Source: Candidatus Babeliales bacterium (lineage in GTDB: Bacteria > Babelota > Babeliae > Babelales > UASB340). From it: 64,000 bases of DNA. The notes beneath the pieces were generated by a model. It saw only the letters and a program-made list of their open reading frames with translations, was not told the origin of the DNA and ran no database searches. The position numbers were made by a program, and so were the translations under genes. Below, one piece after another: positions 23,981 to 33,404 of this stretch (position 1 is its first letter; every line of letters begins with the position of its first letter). The stretch covers positions 278,806 to 342,805 of the forward strand of contig JAGLWI010000002.1 of the NCBI GenBank assembly GCA_023133515.1. The letters are read 5' to 3'.

Positions 23981-25419
23981 TTTAACAATTTTCTTAAAAA
24001 ATTTTTTAAAGAATCAAATCCATGATACATTTTGCCAATGTTAAAATTTTTTTCTAGAAATTTTTGTGTTTTATTGGATGTTAAATTTTCGATAGCTTGA
24101 TTCACTGCATTTTTTACTATTTTTTTCCTTATCTTAACTAATCCAATTTTATTGTTATATTCTAATTTTTCTCCAAGTGATATTATAAAATATCCTTCTT
24201 TTTTTATATCTTTTTTGAATACAGGATATTCAAAAACAACGATTGGTTTTTTTGCGAAAACGGCCTCAATAAATTGATTTCCCCATCCTTCCCAAAGGCT
24301 TGTGTATGTTACAATATCTGCAAAAACATAAGCATCCCAAAGAGAATATTTTTTTTGCCAATTTTTATAAGATCTTTTTGAATTAATTATCTCATGAATA
24401 AATTTTGCATTGATTTTGTATTTTTTAGCCTCTTTTTTTAATTTTTCAAAATAAGAGAGATCAAATTTTTCTGGATATCCGGTGAGAAGAAGTATTACAG
24501 AACTATCTTTTGTAATTATTTTTCCATTATATAAACGTTTACCAATCAATTTTTCTTTTTGTTTTTCAAGTTCTTTTACAAATTGAATAGCAATTTCTAT
24601 TCCTTTTCTTTGTACAATTCTTGTTGCTTGTAGAACGATTAGATCGTTTTGCTTTGCTCCTATTTTTTCAAGAAGATCTGAATTGTAATTATCCTTTATC
24701 CATGGATTTTGTCCAAAATCAAAAACATCTGGAAAAATTATAGAATCAATGTTTCTTTTTGATTTTAAATCTTTTTGAGCCAAAGAATTTATGCAAATGT
24801 GAATTATATTATTGTTTTTTGGTGGAATATATTTTTCAAGAAAATTTTTAATAAAATTGTTTGTTGGTGTTTTAAATGTTTTTCTTTCCCAGTAAAAGTC
24901 ATGGTGTGTTGCAATAATAGGAATCTCTAATTTTTTGGAAATGTTATAAAAAGCTAGTGCTGCAGGAAGATGAAGACCAAGTGAAAAAATGTTATGAATA
25001 AGTATTATGTCAAATTTTTCTTTTTTATAATAATCTAAAAACTTGGTTTCTATTGTTTGAGATATTGAATTTATCTTTTTTAATAGTTGATTAGGTTTAA
25101 GATCGTTTTTAGAAAAATTTTTAAAACTGTTTTCTTTTATTCTTTTTATTTCTGGGTTTTCAAATTCAAATTCGTCAATAATGAAGTTTGCGCCATTTTG
25201 AATTGGACCACAAATTAATTTTACGACATGACCCATAGATTCTAAAATTTGTTTTCTTTTCTCAATTTCTAATGAAACACCATCGGTTTTTCCGACTCGA
25301 TAATGAACAATAGCTATTTTTTTATTGTAATTTTTAATATCTTTGGAAAGGCCGTAGGTAGTTATTGTGATTAAGAATAAAATAACGATAATATTAAATT
25401 GATAGACTAGAGATTTCAT
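23956..25419 (-). CDS. GT4-family glycosyltransferase with N-terminal hydrophobic segment
   Basis: This 487-aa group 1 (GT4, GT-B fold) glycosyltransferase has an N-terminal acceptor half with IAIVHYRVGKTDGVSLEIEK and IILIHNIFSLGLHLPAALAF. The C-terminal donor half has IVLQATRIVQRKGIEIAIQF and the E-x7-E region in LWEGWGNQFIEAVFAKKPIV. The VGKTDGVSLE start recalls GT4 enzymes acting on glycerate or other small acceptors. It is unusual in that a signal-peptide-like hydrophobic stretch (residues 8-24) precedes the enzyme, which is normally cytoplasmic. The substrate is unknown. Confidence 0.85.
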   Translation of the reverse strand: MKSLVYQFNIIVILFLITITTYGLSKDIKNYNKKIAIVHYRVGKTDGVSLEIEKRKQILESMGHVVKLICGPIQNGANFIIDEFEFENPEIKRIKENSFKNFSKNDLKPNQLLKKINSISQTIETKFLDYYKKEKFDIILIHNIFSLGLHLPAALAFYNISKKLEIPIIATHHDFYWERKTFKTPTNNFIKNFLEKYIPPKNNNIIHICINSLAQKDLKSKRNIDSIIFPDVFDFGQNPWIKDNYNSDLLEKIGAKQNDLIVLQATRIVQRKGIEIAIQFVKELEKQKEKLIGKRLYNGKIITKDSSVILLLTGYPEKFDLSYFEKLKKEAKKYKINAKFIHEIINSKRSYKNWQKKYSLWDAYVFADIVTYTSLWEGWGNQFIEAVFAKKPIVVFEYPVFKKDIKKEGYFIISLGEKLEYNNKIGLVKIRKKIVKNAVNQAIENLTSNKTQKFLEKNFNIGKMYHGFDSLKNFLRKLLNGNANHLF

Positions 25420-25685
25420 TATCCCTCCAATTGAAAAAATGTGCTTATAATTTATATGCTAAAGGAAAGTGGTAAATTATTTGAGCTTTTTTGAAAAACC
25501 CATTTTTAATATAGTAATGATTAGTGAGTGATTAGAATAAATTTTTGATTTGTTGAAAAAATGTTGTAAAAAAGGGATTTCTTTTCAAGTAATAAAAAAC
25601 ATGATATAAAAATATTTTGTTAAAGATCTAATCTATGTTAAAAAAGATTTAGTTTTAAATTTTTCAAATATTGGGGCGGTTTTTT

Positions 25686-27218
25686 ATGCATTCAAAAATT
25701 TTTTCAGCAACAACTGTTGGAATAGATGCTCATCTGGTTGAAGTTGAGGTGGATTTATCTTTTGGTCTTATGCAATTTTATATTGTTGGTTTGCCAGATA
25801 AAGCTATAAAAGAAAGTAAAGATAGAATTCGTGCTGCATTGAAAAATAGTGGTTTTCGAATTCCAGAAAGACTAATTACAGTAAATCTTGCGCCAGCGAG
25901 ACTTAAAAAACAGGATATTCTTTTTGATCTTCCAATTACAATTGCAATTTTACAAGCATCAAAATTGCTTGATATGCAACAAGCTTTTATAAATAATACG
26001 TTATTTCTTGGTGAGCTTTCTTTGGATGGTAAGGTGAGACCTGTAAATGGAGTTTTGTCAATTGCTCATGCCGCACTTAAATTTGGTAAAAAAAGATTGA
26101 TTATTCCAAAAGATAATTGTTGTGAAGCAAGTCTTATAAAAGGCATAGAAATTATTGGTGTAGAAAGTTTGGTTCAGGTTGTTGCATATCTACGTGGTGA
26201 GCAAAATATTAAAAATATTACTTCAACATTTGATAATTTTAAAAATAATATTAAAAATCATCCATTAGATTTTAATCAAGTAAAAGGTCAATGGCAAGCA
26301 AAACGAGCGTTACAAATTTCTGCAGCAGGACATCACAATATACTTTTTATTGGTCCACCAGGTTCTGGTAAAACTATGCTAGCCAAACGTCTTGCATCGA
26401 TTTTACCTCCTATGTCTTTTGACGAGGTTATTGAAACAACAAAAATTTATTCTATTTCCGGGTTACTTAAAAAAAGATCTTTAGTTTTTCATAGACCATT
26501 TCGTGCACCACATCATACAATTTCTCAAGCTGGCTTGGTTGGAGGTGGCTCAAATCCACGACCTGGAGAAATTAGTCTTGCCCACAAAGGAATTTTATTT
26601 TTAGATGAATTTACTGAGTTTAAAAGATCTACATTAGAAGTTTTGCGTCAACCAATGGAGAGTAAAAGTGTTTTGATTTCTAGAGCAAATATGTCTGTAG
26701 AGTATCCAACATCTTTTTTGTTGATAGCTGCTATGAATCCTTGTCCTTGTGGTCATTTTGGTGATAGTAAGAAAAAGTGTGTTTGTTCTAAAGATCATGT
26801 TGTAAAATATTTTAGCAAAATATCTGGTCCCTTATTGGATAGAATAGATTTGCATGTTAATGTTTCATCTGTTGATTATGATGATATTAAAAATGATGAT
26901 TTGAAGGGGAAGAGTTCAAAAGATATGTTTGTTAATGTGATGAAGGCGGTAAAAATTCAAGAAAAGAGATTAGGAAATAGTAAAAATGCTTTTATGAGTT
27001 CAGATCAAGTAGAAAAATATTGTGTTTTGACTATTGAGTCTGAAAAGATTTTAAAAATTGCTTTTGATAAATTAGGTTTAAGCATGAGGGGTTATCATAA
27101 GATTTTAAAAATTGGAAGAACTATAGCAGATTTGCAGAATTCTGAAAAAATAGAAAAAGCACATATTCAAGAGGCAATAATGTATAGATCGTTGGATAAG
27201 AAAATTCAGAGCTATTAA
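25686..27218 (+). CDS. comM: YifB/ComM-family Mg-chelatase-like AAA+ ATPase
   Basis: ComM is a helicase that promotes branch migration during natural transformation. The ATG at 25686 follows GGGGCGG; an in-frame TTG at 25671 is less likely. The 510-aa protein begins ATTVGIDAHLVEVEVDLSFG and has an N-terminal Lon-protease-like fold. Its AAA+ core has Walker A GPPGSGKT, Walker B ILFLDEF and FRAPHHTISQAGLVGGG. A Cys cluster follows (NPCPCGHFGDSKKKCVCS) and then the C-terminal GYHKILKIGRTIADL domain. All of these are family hallmarks. Confidence 0.93.
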   Translation: MHSKIFSATTVGIDAHLVEVEVDLSFGLMQFYIVGLPDKAIKESKDRIRAALKNSGFRIPERLITVNLAPARLKKQDILFDLPITIAILQASKLLDMQQAFINNTLFLGELSLDGKVRPVNGVLSIAHAALKFGKKRLIIPKDNCCEASLIKGIEIIGVESLVQVVAYLRGEQNIKNITSTFDNFKNNIKNHPLDFNQVKGQWQAKRALQISAAGHHNILFIGPPGSGKTMLAKRLASILPPMSFDEVIETTKIYSISGLLKKRSLVFHRPFRAPHHTISQAGLVGGGSNPRPGEISLAHKGILFLDEFTEFKRSTLEVLRQPMESKSVLISRANMSVEYPTSFLLIAAMNPCPCGHFGDSKKKCVCSKDHVVKYFSKISGPLLDRIDLHVNVSSVDYDDIKNDDLKGKSSKDMFVNVMKAVKIQEKRLGNSKNAFMSSDQVEKYCVLTIESEKILKIAFDKLGLSMRGYHKILKIGRTIADLQNSEKIEKAHIQEAIMYRSLDKKIQSY

Positions 27219-27222
27219 AAAT

Positions 27223-27648
27223 ATGATTCTTGGTATAGGGACAGATATAATTCAAGTTAACCGTTTTGAAGCGTGGAGAAAATATTCTCTAAAACAATTA
27301 TTGAATGTTTTTAGCGAAAATGAAATTAATTATTGTTGTAAAAATGGTGATTTAAAAAATGTTAATTTAGAATGTTTAGCAGTACGTTTTGCAGCAAAAG
27401 AAGCATCTTTTAAGGCTTTTAGTCAAGTTTTAGTAAATTTAAATTTTACCAAAAAAACTTTTTCTTTTTTATTTTTCTGTAAAAATGTTGAGATTATAAA
27501 AGGAGAATTAGATGTTCCAAAACTCAAAGTTGATTGGAAGGTTTTTGAGGAAAAGGTAGAGAGAAAGTTTCCTGAATTTGTTATTCATCTTTCTCTTTCA
27601 CATGAAAAAAATATTGCAATTGCATTTGTAGTAATTTTTGAGTCTTAA
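27223..27648 (+). CDS. acpS: Holo-[acyl-carrier-protein] synthase AcpS
   Basis: AcpS transfers the 4'-phosphopantetheine group from CoA to acyl carrier protein for fatty acid synthesis. The family motifs are visible: GIGTDIIQVNRF at the start (Asp is a metal ligand) and RFAAKEASFKAF (Glu and Lys of the active site). The C-terminal SLSHEKNIAIAFVVI is also typical. At 141 aa it is slightly longer than most. The gene starts five bases after comM and is probably co-transcribed with it. Confidence 0.93.
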   Translation: MILGIGTDIIQVNRFEAWRKYSLKQLLNVFSENEINYCCKNGDLKNVNLECLAVRFAAKEASFKAFSQVLVNLNFTKKTFSFLFFCKNVEIIKGELDVPKLKVDWKVFEEKVERKFPEFVIHLSLSHEKNIAIAFVVIFES

Positions 27649-27673
27649 TTAATAAAATTTTAGGAAAGAAGTT

Positions 27674-29269
27674 ATGAGAAAGAAAATAGGACATATTCTT
27701 TCTGGATCACTTAGTCAAGGTCTTGTAATGCGTCTTGAGTATTCATGTTCTTTAGAAGATGTAAAAACAGGAAAGTTTGTTTCTATAGCAGGAAAACAGT
27801 ATAAATTCTTTTCACTGATTACTGATATTGAACTTGGAGTTACAAATCCTGATATTTTACTTTTTCCACCAGAAGAGGATGAAAATCTTCTTTCTGATAT
27901 TTTAAAAAAACGTGATATTTATGCCAAAGTTAATCTTCGTCCAATGTTGATGCTTGATAAAGATAAAAATAAAATGCCTGTTAAAACTATACCTGAACAT
28001 TTTGCGATGGTTTATGAGGCAAGTTCTCAAGATGTTGCACAGATTTTTGGTGATGAAAAAAGTAGCGAAAAATATTTTAATATAGGTGTTCCTTTAGATA
28101 TGGATACTCCCGTATGTTTAAATCTCGATCTTTTTACAGAGAGAAGTAACGGAATATTTGGAAAAAGTGGTACTGGAAAAACCTTTATTACGAGATTAAT
28201 TTTAGCGGGATTAATAAAAAGCAAAAAAGCGGTAAATCTGATTTTTGATATGCACTCTGAATATGGTTTTCAGGCAAGAAAAGAGGGTTATGGACAATCG
28301 TTTGTAAAAGGTCTTAAAACACTTTTTACAAATGAGATTGCAATATTTTCATTGGATCCAGAATCTACAAGGAAACGTGGTTGTTGTGCAGATGTTGAGG
28401 TTATTTTAAGTTATAAAGATATTCATGTTGAAGATATTTTATCTTTGCAGTCCGAGCTTAATTTACATCCAACTGCTTTAGAAGCAGCATATTTGATTTA
28501 TAGTAAATATAAACAAGATTGGCTTTCAGTTCTTTTGGATCAAGGAGAGAGTATTAAAGAATTCGCACAAATTATTGGGGCTCATGCTGAATCTGTTGGA
28601 GCTTTGTATAGAAAATTAAAAAGATTAGAACGTTTTTCTTTTTTGCAAAAAAAAATACAACAAAAATCTGTTATAGAAAAACTTGTGAATTATCTTGATC
28701 GAGGAATTAATGTAATTTTGGAATTTGGAAACAATACATCATTACTATGTTATCTTCTTGTTGCAAATATTATTACTCGGAGAATTCATGATGTTTATGT
28801 TTCAAAAACCGAAAAGTTTTTGGCCTCGCAAAAAAAGGAGGATGAGCCTACAAAGCTTATGATAACAATCGAGGAAGCACATAAATTTTTAAATTATCAA
28901 TCTGCAAAACAAACCATTTTTGGTATTATTGCGAGAGAAATGCGTAAATATTATGTTTCACTTCTTGTTGTAGATCAGAGGCCATCAAGTATTGATGAGG
29001 AGATAATTTCGCAAATTGGAACAAAAATAGTTTCTCTTTTGAATGATGAAAAAGATATTCAAGCTGTTTTGACTGGGGTTAATAATTCTTCTGGTCTTAG
29101 ATCAATTCTTTCAACTCTTGATACAAAGAAGCAAGCTTTGATAATGGGGCATGCAGTGCCTATGCCGGTTGTTATTAAAACTCGTGAATATGACGAAAAA
29201 TTCTATGGGGCAATGGGTGCATATATTAAAGAAAAAGATATACAAAAAGTAATAGATCAGATTTTTTAG
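27674..29269 (+). CDS. HerA-like DNA-translocating ATPase
   Basis: This 531-aa protein has an N-terminal HAS-barrel-like domain (residues about 1-110) and then a FtsK/HerA-type RecA-like ATPase domain. It shows Walker A GKSGTGKT, FDMHSEYGFQARKE, Walker B-like MITIEEAHKFL, RKYYVSLLVVDQRPSSIDEE (sensor) and ALIMGHAVPMPVVIK. Archaeal HerA works with NurA nuclease in end resection. Bacterial homologues occur in repair, defence and DNA transfer. No NurA-like gene is adjacent, so the precise role is open. Confidence 0.85.
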   Translation: MRKKIGHILSGSLSQGLVMRLEYSCSLEDVKTGKFVSIAGKQYKFFSLITDIELGVTNPDILLFPPEEDENLLSDILKKRDIYAKVNLRPMLMLDKDKNKMPVKTIPEHFAMVYEASSQDVAQIFGDEKSSEKYFNIGVPLDMDTPVCLNLDLFTERSNGIFGKSGTGKTFITRLILAGLIKSKKAVNLIFDMHSEYGFQARKEGYGQSFVKGLKTLFTNEIAIFSLDPESTRKRGCCADVEVILSYKDIHVEDILSLQSELNLHPTALEAAYLIYSKYKQDWLSVLLDQGESIKEFAQIIGAHAESVGALYRKLKRLERFSFLQKKIQQKSVIEKLVNYLDRGINVILEFGNNTSLLCYLLVANIITRRIHDVYVSKTEKFLASQKKEDEPTKLMITIEEAHKFLNYQSAKQTIFGIIAREMRKYYVSLLVVDQRPSSIDEEIISQIGTKIVSLLNDEKDIQAVLTGVNNSSGLRSILSTLDTKKQALIMGHAVPMPVVIKTREYDEKFYGAMGAYIKEKDIQKVIDQIF

Positions 29270-29362
29270 ATTTATTCGATGATTGACTATCTTTTTTAAA
29301 AAAGCTAATTTAATCAGATGTTAAAAAGTTGTTTTAAAGTTAAGTTTAAAGGTATAATATTG

Positions 29363-29424
29363 CGTTCATTCTGAGCTTGTCGAAGAATACAGCGCTTCAT
29401 TCTTCGACAAGCTCAGAATGAGCG
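29363..29424. repeat. Intergenic palindromic repeat, copy 1
   Basis: The left arm is 29363-29388 and the right arm 29399-29424, with one mismatch. The core is CATTCTGAGCTTGTCGAAG. It lies between the HerA-like gene and ompH. Compared with copies 2 and 3 it has C-to-T and G-to-A changes that are matched in the opposite arm, so pairing is kept. Confidence 0.95.
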
Positions 29425-29473
29425 TAAGTTTGATTTAAGTTTATTTTGTGGTGTATTAAAAAAGGGATTTTAT

Positions 29474-30091
29474 ATGAAAAAAATATTTTTATTTGTTTTA
29501 GTTTTTTCAATGTTAAAAATAGGTTTTATTGGAGCAAAGGTTGAAAGTAAATCTTCTTCAAATGATGTTAAGTTGGTATCGATCGATAGTTTAAAATTAA
29601 TGAAATTATCAAAAGCGGGAAAAAAGCTTGGAAATGAGATAAAAAATGAGTTGGAGGAGTTTCAAGGATTTATAAAAGATGCACAAAAAGAACTCATTGA
29701 TTTTCAAGGAACTATTTCAAAGCAGGCGAAAATTTTAAGTAGAGAGGCTTTATTGGAAAAAGGAGAAGCTCTGGCAAAAATGAAAAAGAAAGCTGAGCGT
29801 GATCTTGTTGATAAAGAAGATTCTTTAAAGTTAAGTATACAAAGACGTCAAGTTGTATTGAGAAATAAGCAGATGACTGTAGCAAAAAAGGTTTTTGATG
29901 ATAAGAAATGGTGTATGATGATAGATTCAAATACTCCGGGAGTTCTTTTTGTTTCAAATGCTATTGATATAACAGATCAAGTTTTGAAAATTGTTGATAA
30001 AGATTATGATTCAGGATTAGCAAAATCTATTGTTGAAAAAGAGAAAAATAAAAGTTCATTAAGTTCAGCTAAAAAAGTCAAAAAGGGATAA
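29474..30091 (+). CDS. OmpH/Skp-family periplasmic chaperone
   Basis: This 205-aa protein has a signal peptide (to about residue 21), then [20 protein letters not shown], a long Lys/Glu-rich coiled coil (residues about 50-145) and a closing beta strand region ([20 protein letters not shown]). This is the jellyfish-like Skp/OmpH layout that shields outer-membrane proteins in the periplasm. The next gene is lpxD, its usual neighbour, and TAATG overlaps the two. An AAAAAGGGA motif precedes the ATG. Confidence 0.88.
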   Translation: MKKIFLFVLVFSMLKIGFIGAKVESKSSSNDVKLVSIDSLKLMKLSKAGKKLGNEIKNELEEFQGFIKDAQKELIDFQGTISKQAKILSREALLEKGEALAKMKKKAERDLVDKEDSLKLSIQRRQVVLRNKQMTVAKKVFDDKKWCMMIDSNTPGVLFVSNAIDITDQVLKIVDKDYDSGLAKSIVEKEKNKSSLSSAKKVKKG

Positions 30092-31212
30092 TGCATCTAA
30101 ATTTGAGTGTTGCTCAGATTAAAAGGATTATAGGAGGTGAATGTAGCTTGGATGATTCTTTTATTGTTGAAAAAATATCTTCTTTTGAGAGTGCTGGAAA
30201 AAATGATTTGTCTGTTTTAATTGATAGAGGAGATAAATCTGTTTTTGATGCTGTATCTTTGGAGAATATTAAAAAAAGTGGGGCTGGTTTAATTCTTTCA
30301 AAAACCAAGGTTATTTCTGGTAAAAAGTATTTTTTAACTTCTGATCCACTTGGTGCTTTTAATAAACTTGTTGAGTTTATTGAAAATAAAAATAATAATG
30401 AAAATAAAAATTTTACTTGTGAACCGACCTGTCCTCCGAAGCTCGAAGAGCGTAGGGGGAAGCCTAGTGTATGTGTGAGCGAAACCGCAGTTTTACAAAA
30501 AGGTGTAATAGTTGAAGCGAATGCTGTTATTCAAGATGAGGCTCACATTGGATTAAATTCTTTTGTTGGATCGCACGTTTTTATTGGAAAAAATGTTGTT
30601 ATCGGTTCAAATGTAAAATTATATTCTGGTGTTAAAATTTTAGACCGGTGTTGTGTTGGAGATAACACGATTATTCATTCAGGAGCGGTTGTAGGCTCGG
30701 ATGGTTTTGGTTATAGTGTTACAAAATCTGGTTTGAGAAAGATTCCTCAGATAGGCATTGTCAGAATTGGAAAAGACGTAGAAATTGGTGCAAATTGTTG
30801 TATTGATAGAGCAACTTTTGATCAAACCATTATTGGAGATGGGGTTAAAATTGATAACAGTGTTCATGTTGCGCACAATGTAAAAATTGGTGATCATTCT
30901 GTAATTTTGTCTCAAACAGTAATTGCGGGAAGTGTTAATATTGGTGTAGGCTGTCAGATTGGTGGTCAGGTTGCCATAAAAGATCATGTAAATATTGGAA
31001 ATGGTGTAAAGATTGTTTCAAAAAGTGCTGTGATGAAAGATTTAAGCGATGGAGAAATTGTATGTGGAATTCCTTCTATGCCGTTTGGTCAATGGAAAAG
31101 AGTAAATGTTATTATTTCTAGATTACCAGAATTTTTTAAAGAATTTGGTAAAATCAAATCTTTTTTAAAGAAGGCTAAAGAAAAACGAAGATTTTTTAGT
31201 AGATTTTTTTAA
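30091..31212 (+). CDS. lpxD: UDP-3-O-acylglucosamine N-acyltransferase LpxD
   Basis: LpxD adds the second acyl chain in lipid A synthesis. The N-terminal uridine-binding domain covers residues about 1-100. The left-handed beta-helix made of hexapeptide repeats runs from about residue 130 ([20 protein letters not shown] onward), with the active-site region [15 protein letters not shown] (catalytic His). The C-terminal part has [15 protein letters not shown]. Between the two domains, residues about 111-129 are an unusual Cys/Pro/Arg-rich insert encoded by an imperfect palindrome. The start codon overlaps the ompH stop by one base. Confidence 0.95.
   Translation: MHLNLSVAQIKRIIGGECSLDDSFIVEKISSFESAGKNDLSVLIDRGDKSVFDAVSLENIKKSGAGLILSKTKVISGKKYFLTSDPLGAFNKLVEFIENKNNNENKNFTCEPTCPPKLEERRGKPSVCVSETAVLQKGVIVEANAVIQDEAHIGLNSFVGSHVFIGKNVVIGSNVKLYSGVKILDRCCVGDNTIIHSGAVVGSDGFGYSVTKSGLRKIPQIGIVRIGKDVEIGANCCIDRATFDQTIIGDGVKIDNSVHVAHNVKIGDHSVILSQTVIAGSVNIGVGCQIGGQVAIKDHVNIGNGVKIVSKSAVMKDLSDGEIVCGIPSMPFGQWKRVNVIISRLPEFFKEFGKIKSFLKKAKEKRRFFSRFF
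30431..30461 (+). repeat. In-frame imperfect palindrome inside lpxD
   Basis: TCCTCCGAAGCTC, loop GAA, GAGCGTAGGGGGA can form a hairpin with two mismatches and one G-U pair. It is far richer in G+C than the surrounding gene and falls in the linker between the two LpxD domains. It encodes part of [13 protein letters not shown]. It resembles palindromic elements that insert in frame into Rickettsia genes, by general pattern only. Confidence 0.6.
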
Positions 31213-31218
31213 GGTGGT

Positions 31219-32187
31219 ATGAAGGAAAATTTTGAAATAGTAGCTATTCAAAACTCAAATTTAGCATTAGATTTAGCTTCTTATTTAAATAAAAAAATTA
31301 TTGTTCCTCAAATTGAGGATTTTGCAGATACAGAAACTTTAATAAAAATTTCTAATACTGATATAATTAAAAATAAAGTTATATTTGTTGTTCAACAATT
31401 TTTCTTTTTTCACAAAAATAATTCTTATATTGATCTTATAAATAATCAACTTTTTAAGTTGTTGTTGCTCGTAGATTATTTAAAAAAGGCTGGAGCAAAA
31501 AAAATAGTTTGCATACTTCCTTATTTACCATATAGTCGTCAAAATAAAACTGCTTGTGGCAAATATTTTGGGGCGGCATTTTTACTTGGTAAACTTTTTA
31601 AACATGCGGGTTTAGATCGGGTTGTTTGTTTTGATTTGCATGAGCCTGGTATTAAACTTGAATTTGAAACAGAATTAGAAAATGTAAAACTGGATGAGTT
31701 TTGGGTTGATTTTTTGAAATCTAAATTTAAAGATGAAATTTTTAAATTTAGTTTGGTTTCTCCTGATATGGGTCGTATTGCTATGGTAAAAAATATTGCA
31801 AAATTGTTAGGTATAAGTTTTGCTTACATTGAAAAAAAACGTATTGGAATAGATCGATCGGTGTCGATTGAATTATTTGGAAATGTAAATAAAAATGTTA
31901 TTGTAATTGATGATATAGTTGATACTGCAAAAACAGCTATTAATACCTGTAATTTATTAGTAAAAAAAGATGCGAAGAAGATTATTGGTTGTTTTTCTCA
32001 TGCTGTAATGACTAATGATGCAAAAGATAAGTTAGAAAGTAGTTTATATGAAGAAATTTTTTTAACAGATACAGTTCCAGTGGATTCAAAAACATCTGAT
32101 AGTAAAAAGATTTTTATATTATCAGTCAAAGATTTTTTGTGTAATTATATAAAACAATATTTAAGTTTAAATGATGGAAAATTTTAA
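31219..32187 (+). CDS. prs: Divergent ribose-phosphate pyrophosphokinase
   Basis: This enzyme makes PRPP from ribose-5-phosphate and ATP. Family motifs are present but altered: FADTETLIKI for FPDGE, LPYLPYSRQNKTA, CFDLHEPG, VSPDMGR and the phosphoribosyl loop VIDDIVDTAKT (usually DDMIDTGGT). The KKR of the flexible catalytic loop is kept. The length of 322 aa is normal. Loss of the Gly pair in the PRPP loop is notable, so reduced or altered activity is possible. Its end overlaps pth by 17 bases. Confidence 0.82.
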   Translation: MKENFEIVAIQNSNLALDLASYLNKKIIVPQIEDFADTETLIKISNTDIIKNKVIFVVQQFFFFHKNNSYIDLINNQLFKLLLLVDYLKKAGAKKIVCILPYLPYSRQNKTACGKYFGAAFLLGKLFKHAGLDRVVCFDLHEPGIKLEFETELENVKLDEFWVDFLKSKFKDEIFKFSLVSPDMGRIAMVKNIAKLLGISFAYIEKKRIGIDRSVSIELFGNVNKNVIVIDDIVDTAKTAINTCNLLVKKDAKKIIGCFSHAVMTNDAKDKLESSLYEEIFLTDTVPVDSKTSDSKKIFILSVKDFLCNYIKQYLSLNDGKF

Positions 32188-32728
32188 TATAAAAAATATA
32201 AAAGCAATTATTGGTCTTGGTAATCCAGGTACGAAATATCAAAATAATAGGCATAATATTGGTTTTAGAATCGTTGATTGTCTTGCAGAAAGATTTGGAT
32301 CTTGTTGGCAACTTGTAGATAAATTTGAAAAGACTCAAATTTGTTTGGACTTAAATTCTGATGATTTAAAAAAACATTGTATTTTTCTAATAAAACCTAT
32401 GACATTTATGAATAATTCTGGTCAAGTTATTTCTTATCTTTCAAAAAAAGGAATAAAGCCAGATCAAATTTTGGTTGTTCATGATGAGCTTGAAAAAAAG
32501 TTTGGAAAAATTCTTATAAATTTTGGAGGAAGTGCTAGAGGGCATAGAGGGTTGCTTTCTATAATAAGCCTAATCGGAAAAGATTTTTGGAGGATTAGGT
32601 TTGGAATAGGTCGTCCTGAAAACAAAGAAGAGGTTTCTTTGTATGTTCTTTCCAATTTTTATGGGCAAGAAGCAACAGAACTTGATTTTTTTATTGGGCA
32701 ATCTGTTAATATGATTTTAGAAAAGTAA
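32171..32728 (+). CDS. pth: Peptidyl-tRNA hydrolase
   Basis: Pth releases tRNA from drop-off peptidyl-tRNA. The protein has AIIGLGNPGTKYQNNRHNIG with the catalytic His and Asn, KPMTFMNNSGQ, LVVHDELE (catalytic Asp) and GGSARGHRGLLSI, all in the order of the bacterial family. The length of 185 aa is normal. The start lies inside the end of prs; two adjacent ATG codons at 32171 and 32174 are possible. It is probably co-transcribed with prs and lpxD. Confidence 0.95.
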   Translation: MMENFNIKNIKAIIGLGNPGTKYQNNRHNIGFRIVDCLAERFGSCWQLVDKFEKTQICLDLNSDDLKKHCIFLIKPMTFMNNSGQVISYLSKKGIKPDQILVVHDELEKKFGKILINFGGSARGHRGLLSIISLIGKDFWRIRFGIGRPENKEEVSLYVLSNFYGQEATELDFFIGQSVNMILEK

Positions 32729-32948
32729 ATTTATTTTTTTAAATTTGATCAAAAAATTATTAAAAATAAAAATACTTAATTCAAATTCTTTTTGGTTATC
32801 CTTTCATTTTTTAATTTTTGTTTTATTCCAGAAAGAATAATTTTTCTTTTTGTTTTCATCTTTTATTTTTTTCATTACAATTTCATTCTGCCATAGAATT
32901 GGGGAGAAATTTTTCTTAACATAATTTGTTTTTTAGAAGGAAGGATTT

Positions 32949-33404
32949 ATGAAAGGATATATAGCGCGTATTTTTACATCATTTGTTGATATGCCAGGAA
33001 AAATATCTATAGCAATTTATTTTTCTGGGTGTTCTATTAGATGTAAAGATTGTCATAATAAACATCTTTGGGATAAAAAGAGTGGCACCTTAATGTCTGA
33101 TTATCAGATAATGGAAAAAATAAAGAATAATCCTTTGATAGAATATGTGGCTTTTCTTGGCGGAGAGCCAACAGATCAGATTGATTTTTTACTTCATTTG
33201 TGTAATCAAATTAAAAAAGAGGTAAAAAAACCCATTGCTATGTATACAGGACGAGAGTTTGAGGTTTTACCAAAAGATTTGTTAGACCATTTAGATTTTA
33301 TTGTATGCGGACCATATAGAAAAGATCTTCTAATCAAAGATGGTTGGCCTGCATCATCTAATCAAAGAGTTTTTAGAAAGAAAGGTAAACAGTGGAATTG
33401 TTAA
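32949..33404 (+). CDS. nrdG: Anaerobic ribonucleotide reductase activating protein NrdG
   Basis: This radical SAM activase generates the glycyl radical on NrdD. At 151 aa it is short, as is usual for NrdG. It contains the 4Fe-4S motif CSIRCKDC (CxxxCxxC), FLGGEPTDQ (the GGE motif) and IAMYTGREFE. The gene overlaps nrdD by 13 bases. A Shine-Dalgarno-like GAAGGAAGG precedes the ATG. Confidence 0.93.
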   Translation: MKGYIARIFTSFVDMPGKISIAIYFSGCSIRCKDCHNKHLWDKKSGTLMSDYQIMEKIKNNPLIEYVAFLGGEPTDQIDFLLHLCNQIKKEVKKPIAMYTGREFEVLPKDLLDHLDFIVCGPYRKDLLIKDGWPASSNQRVFRKKGKQWNC

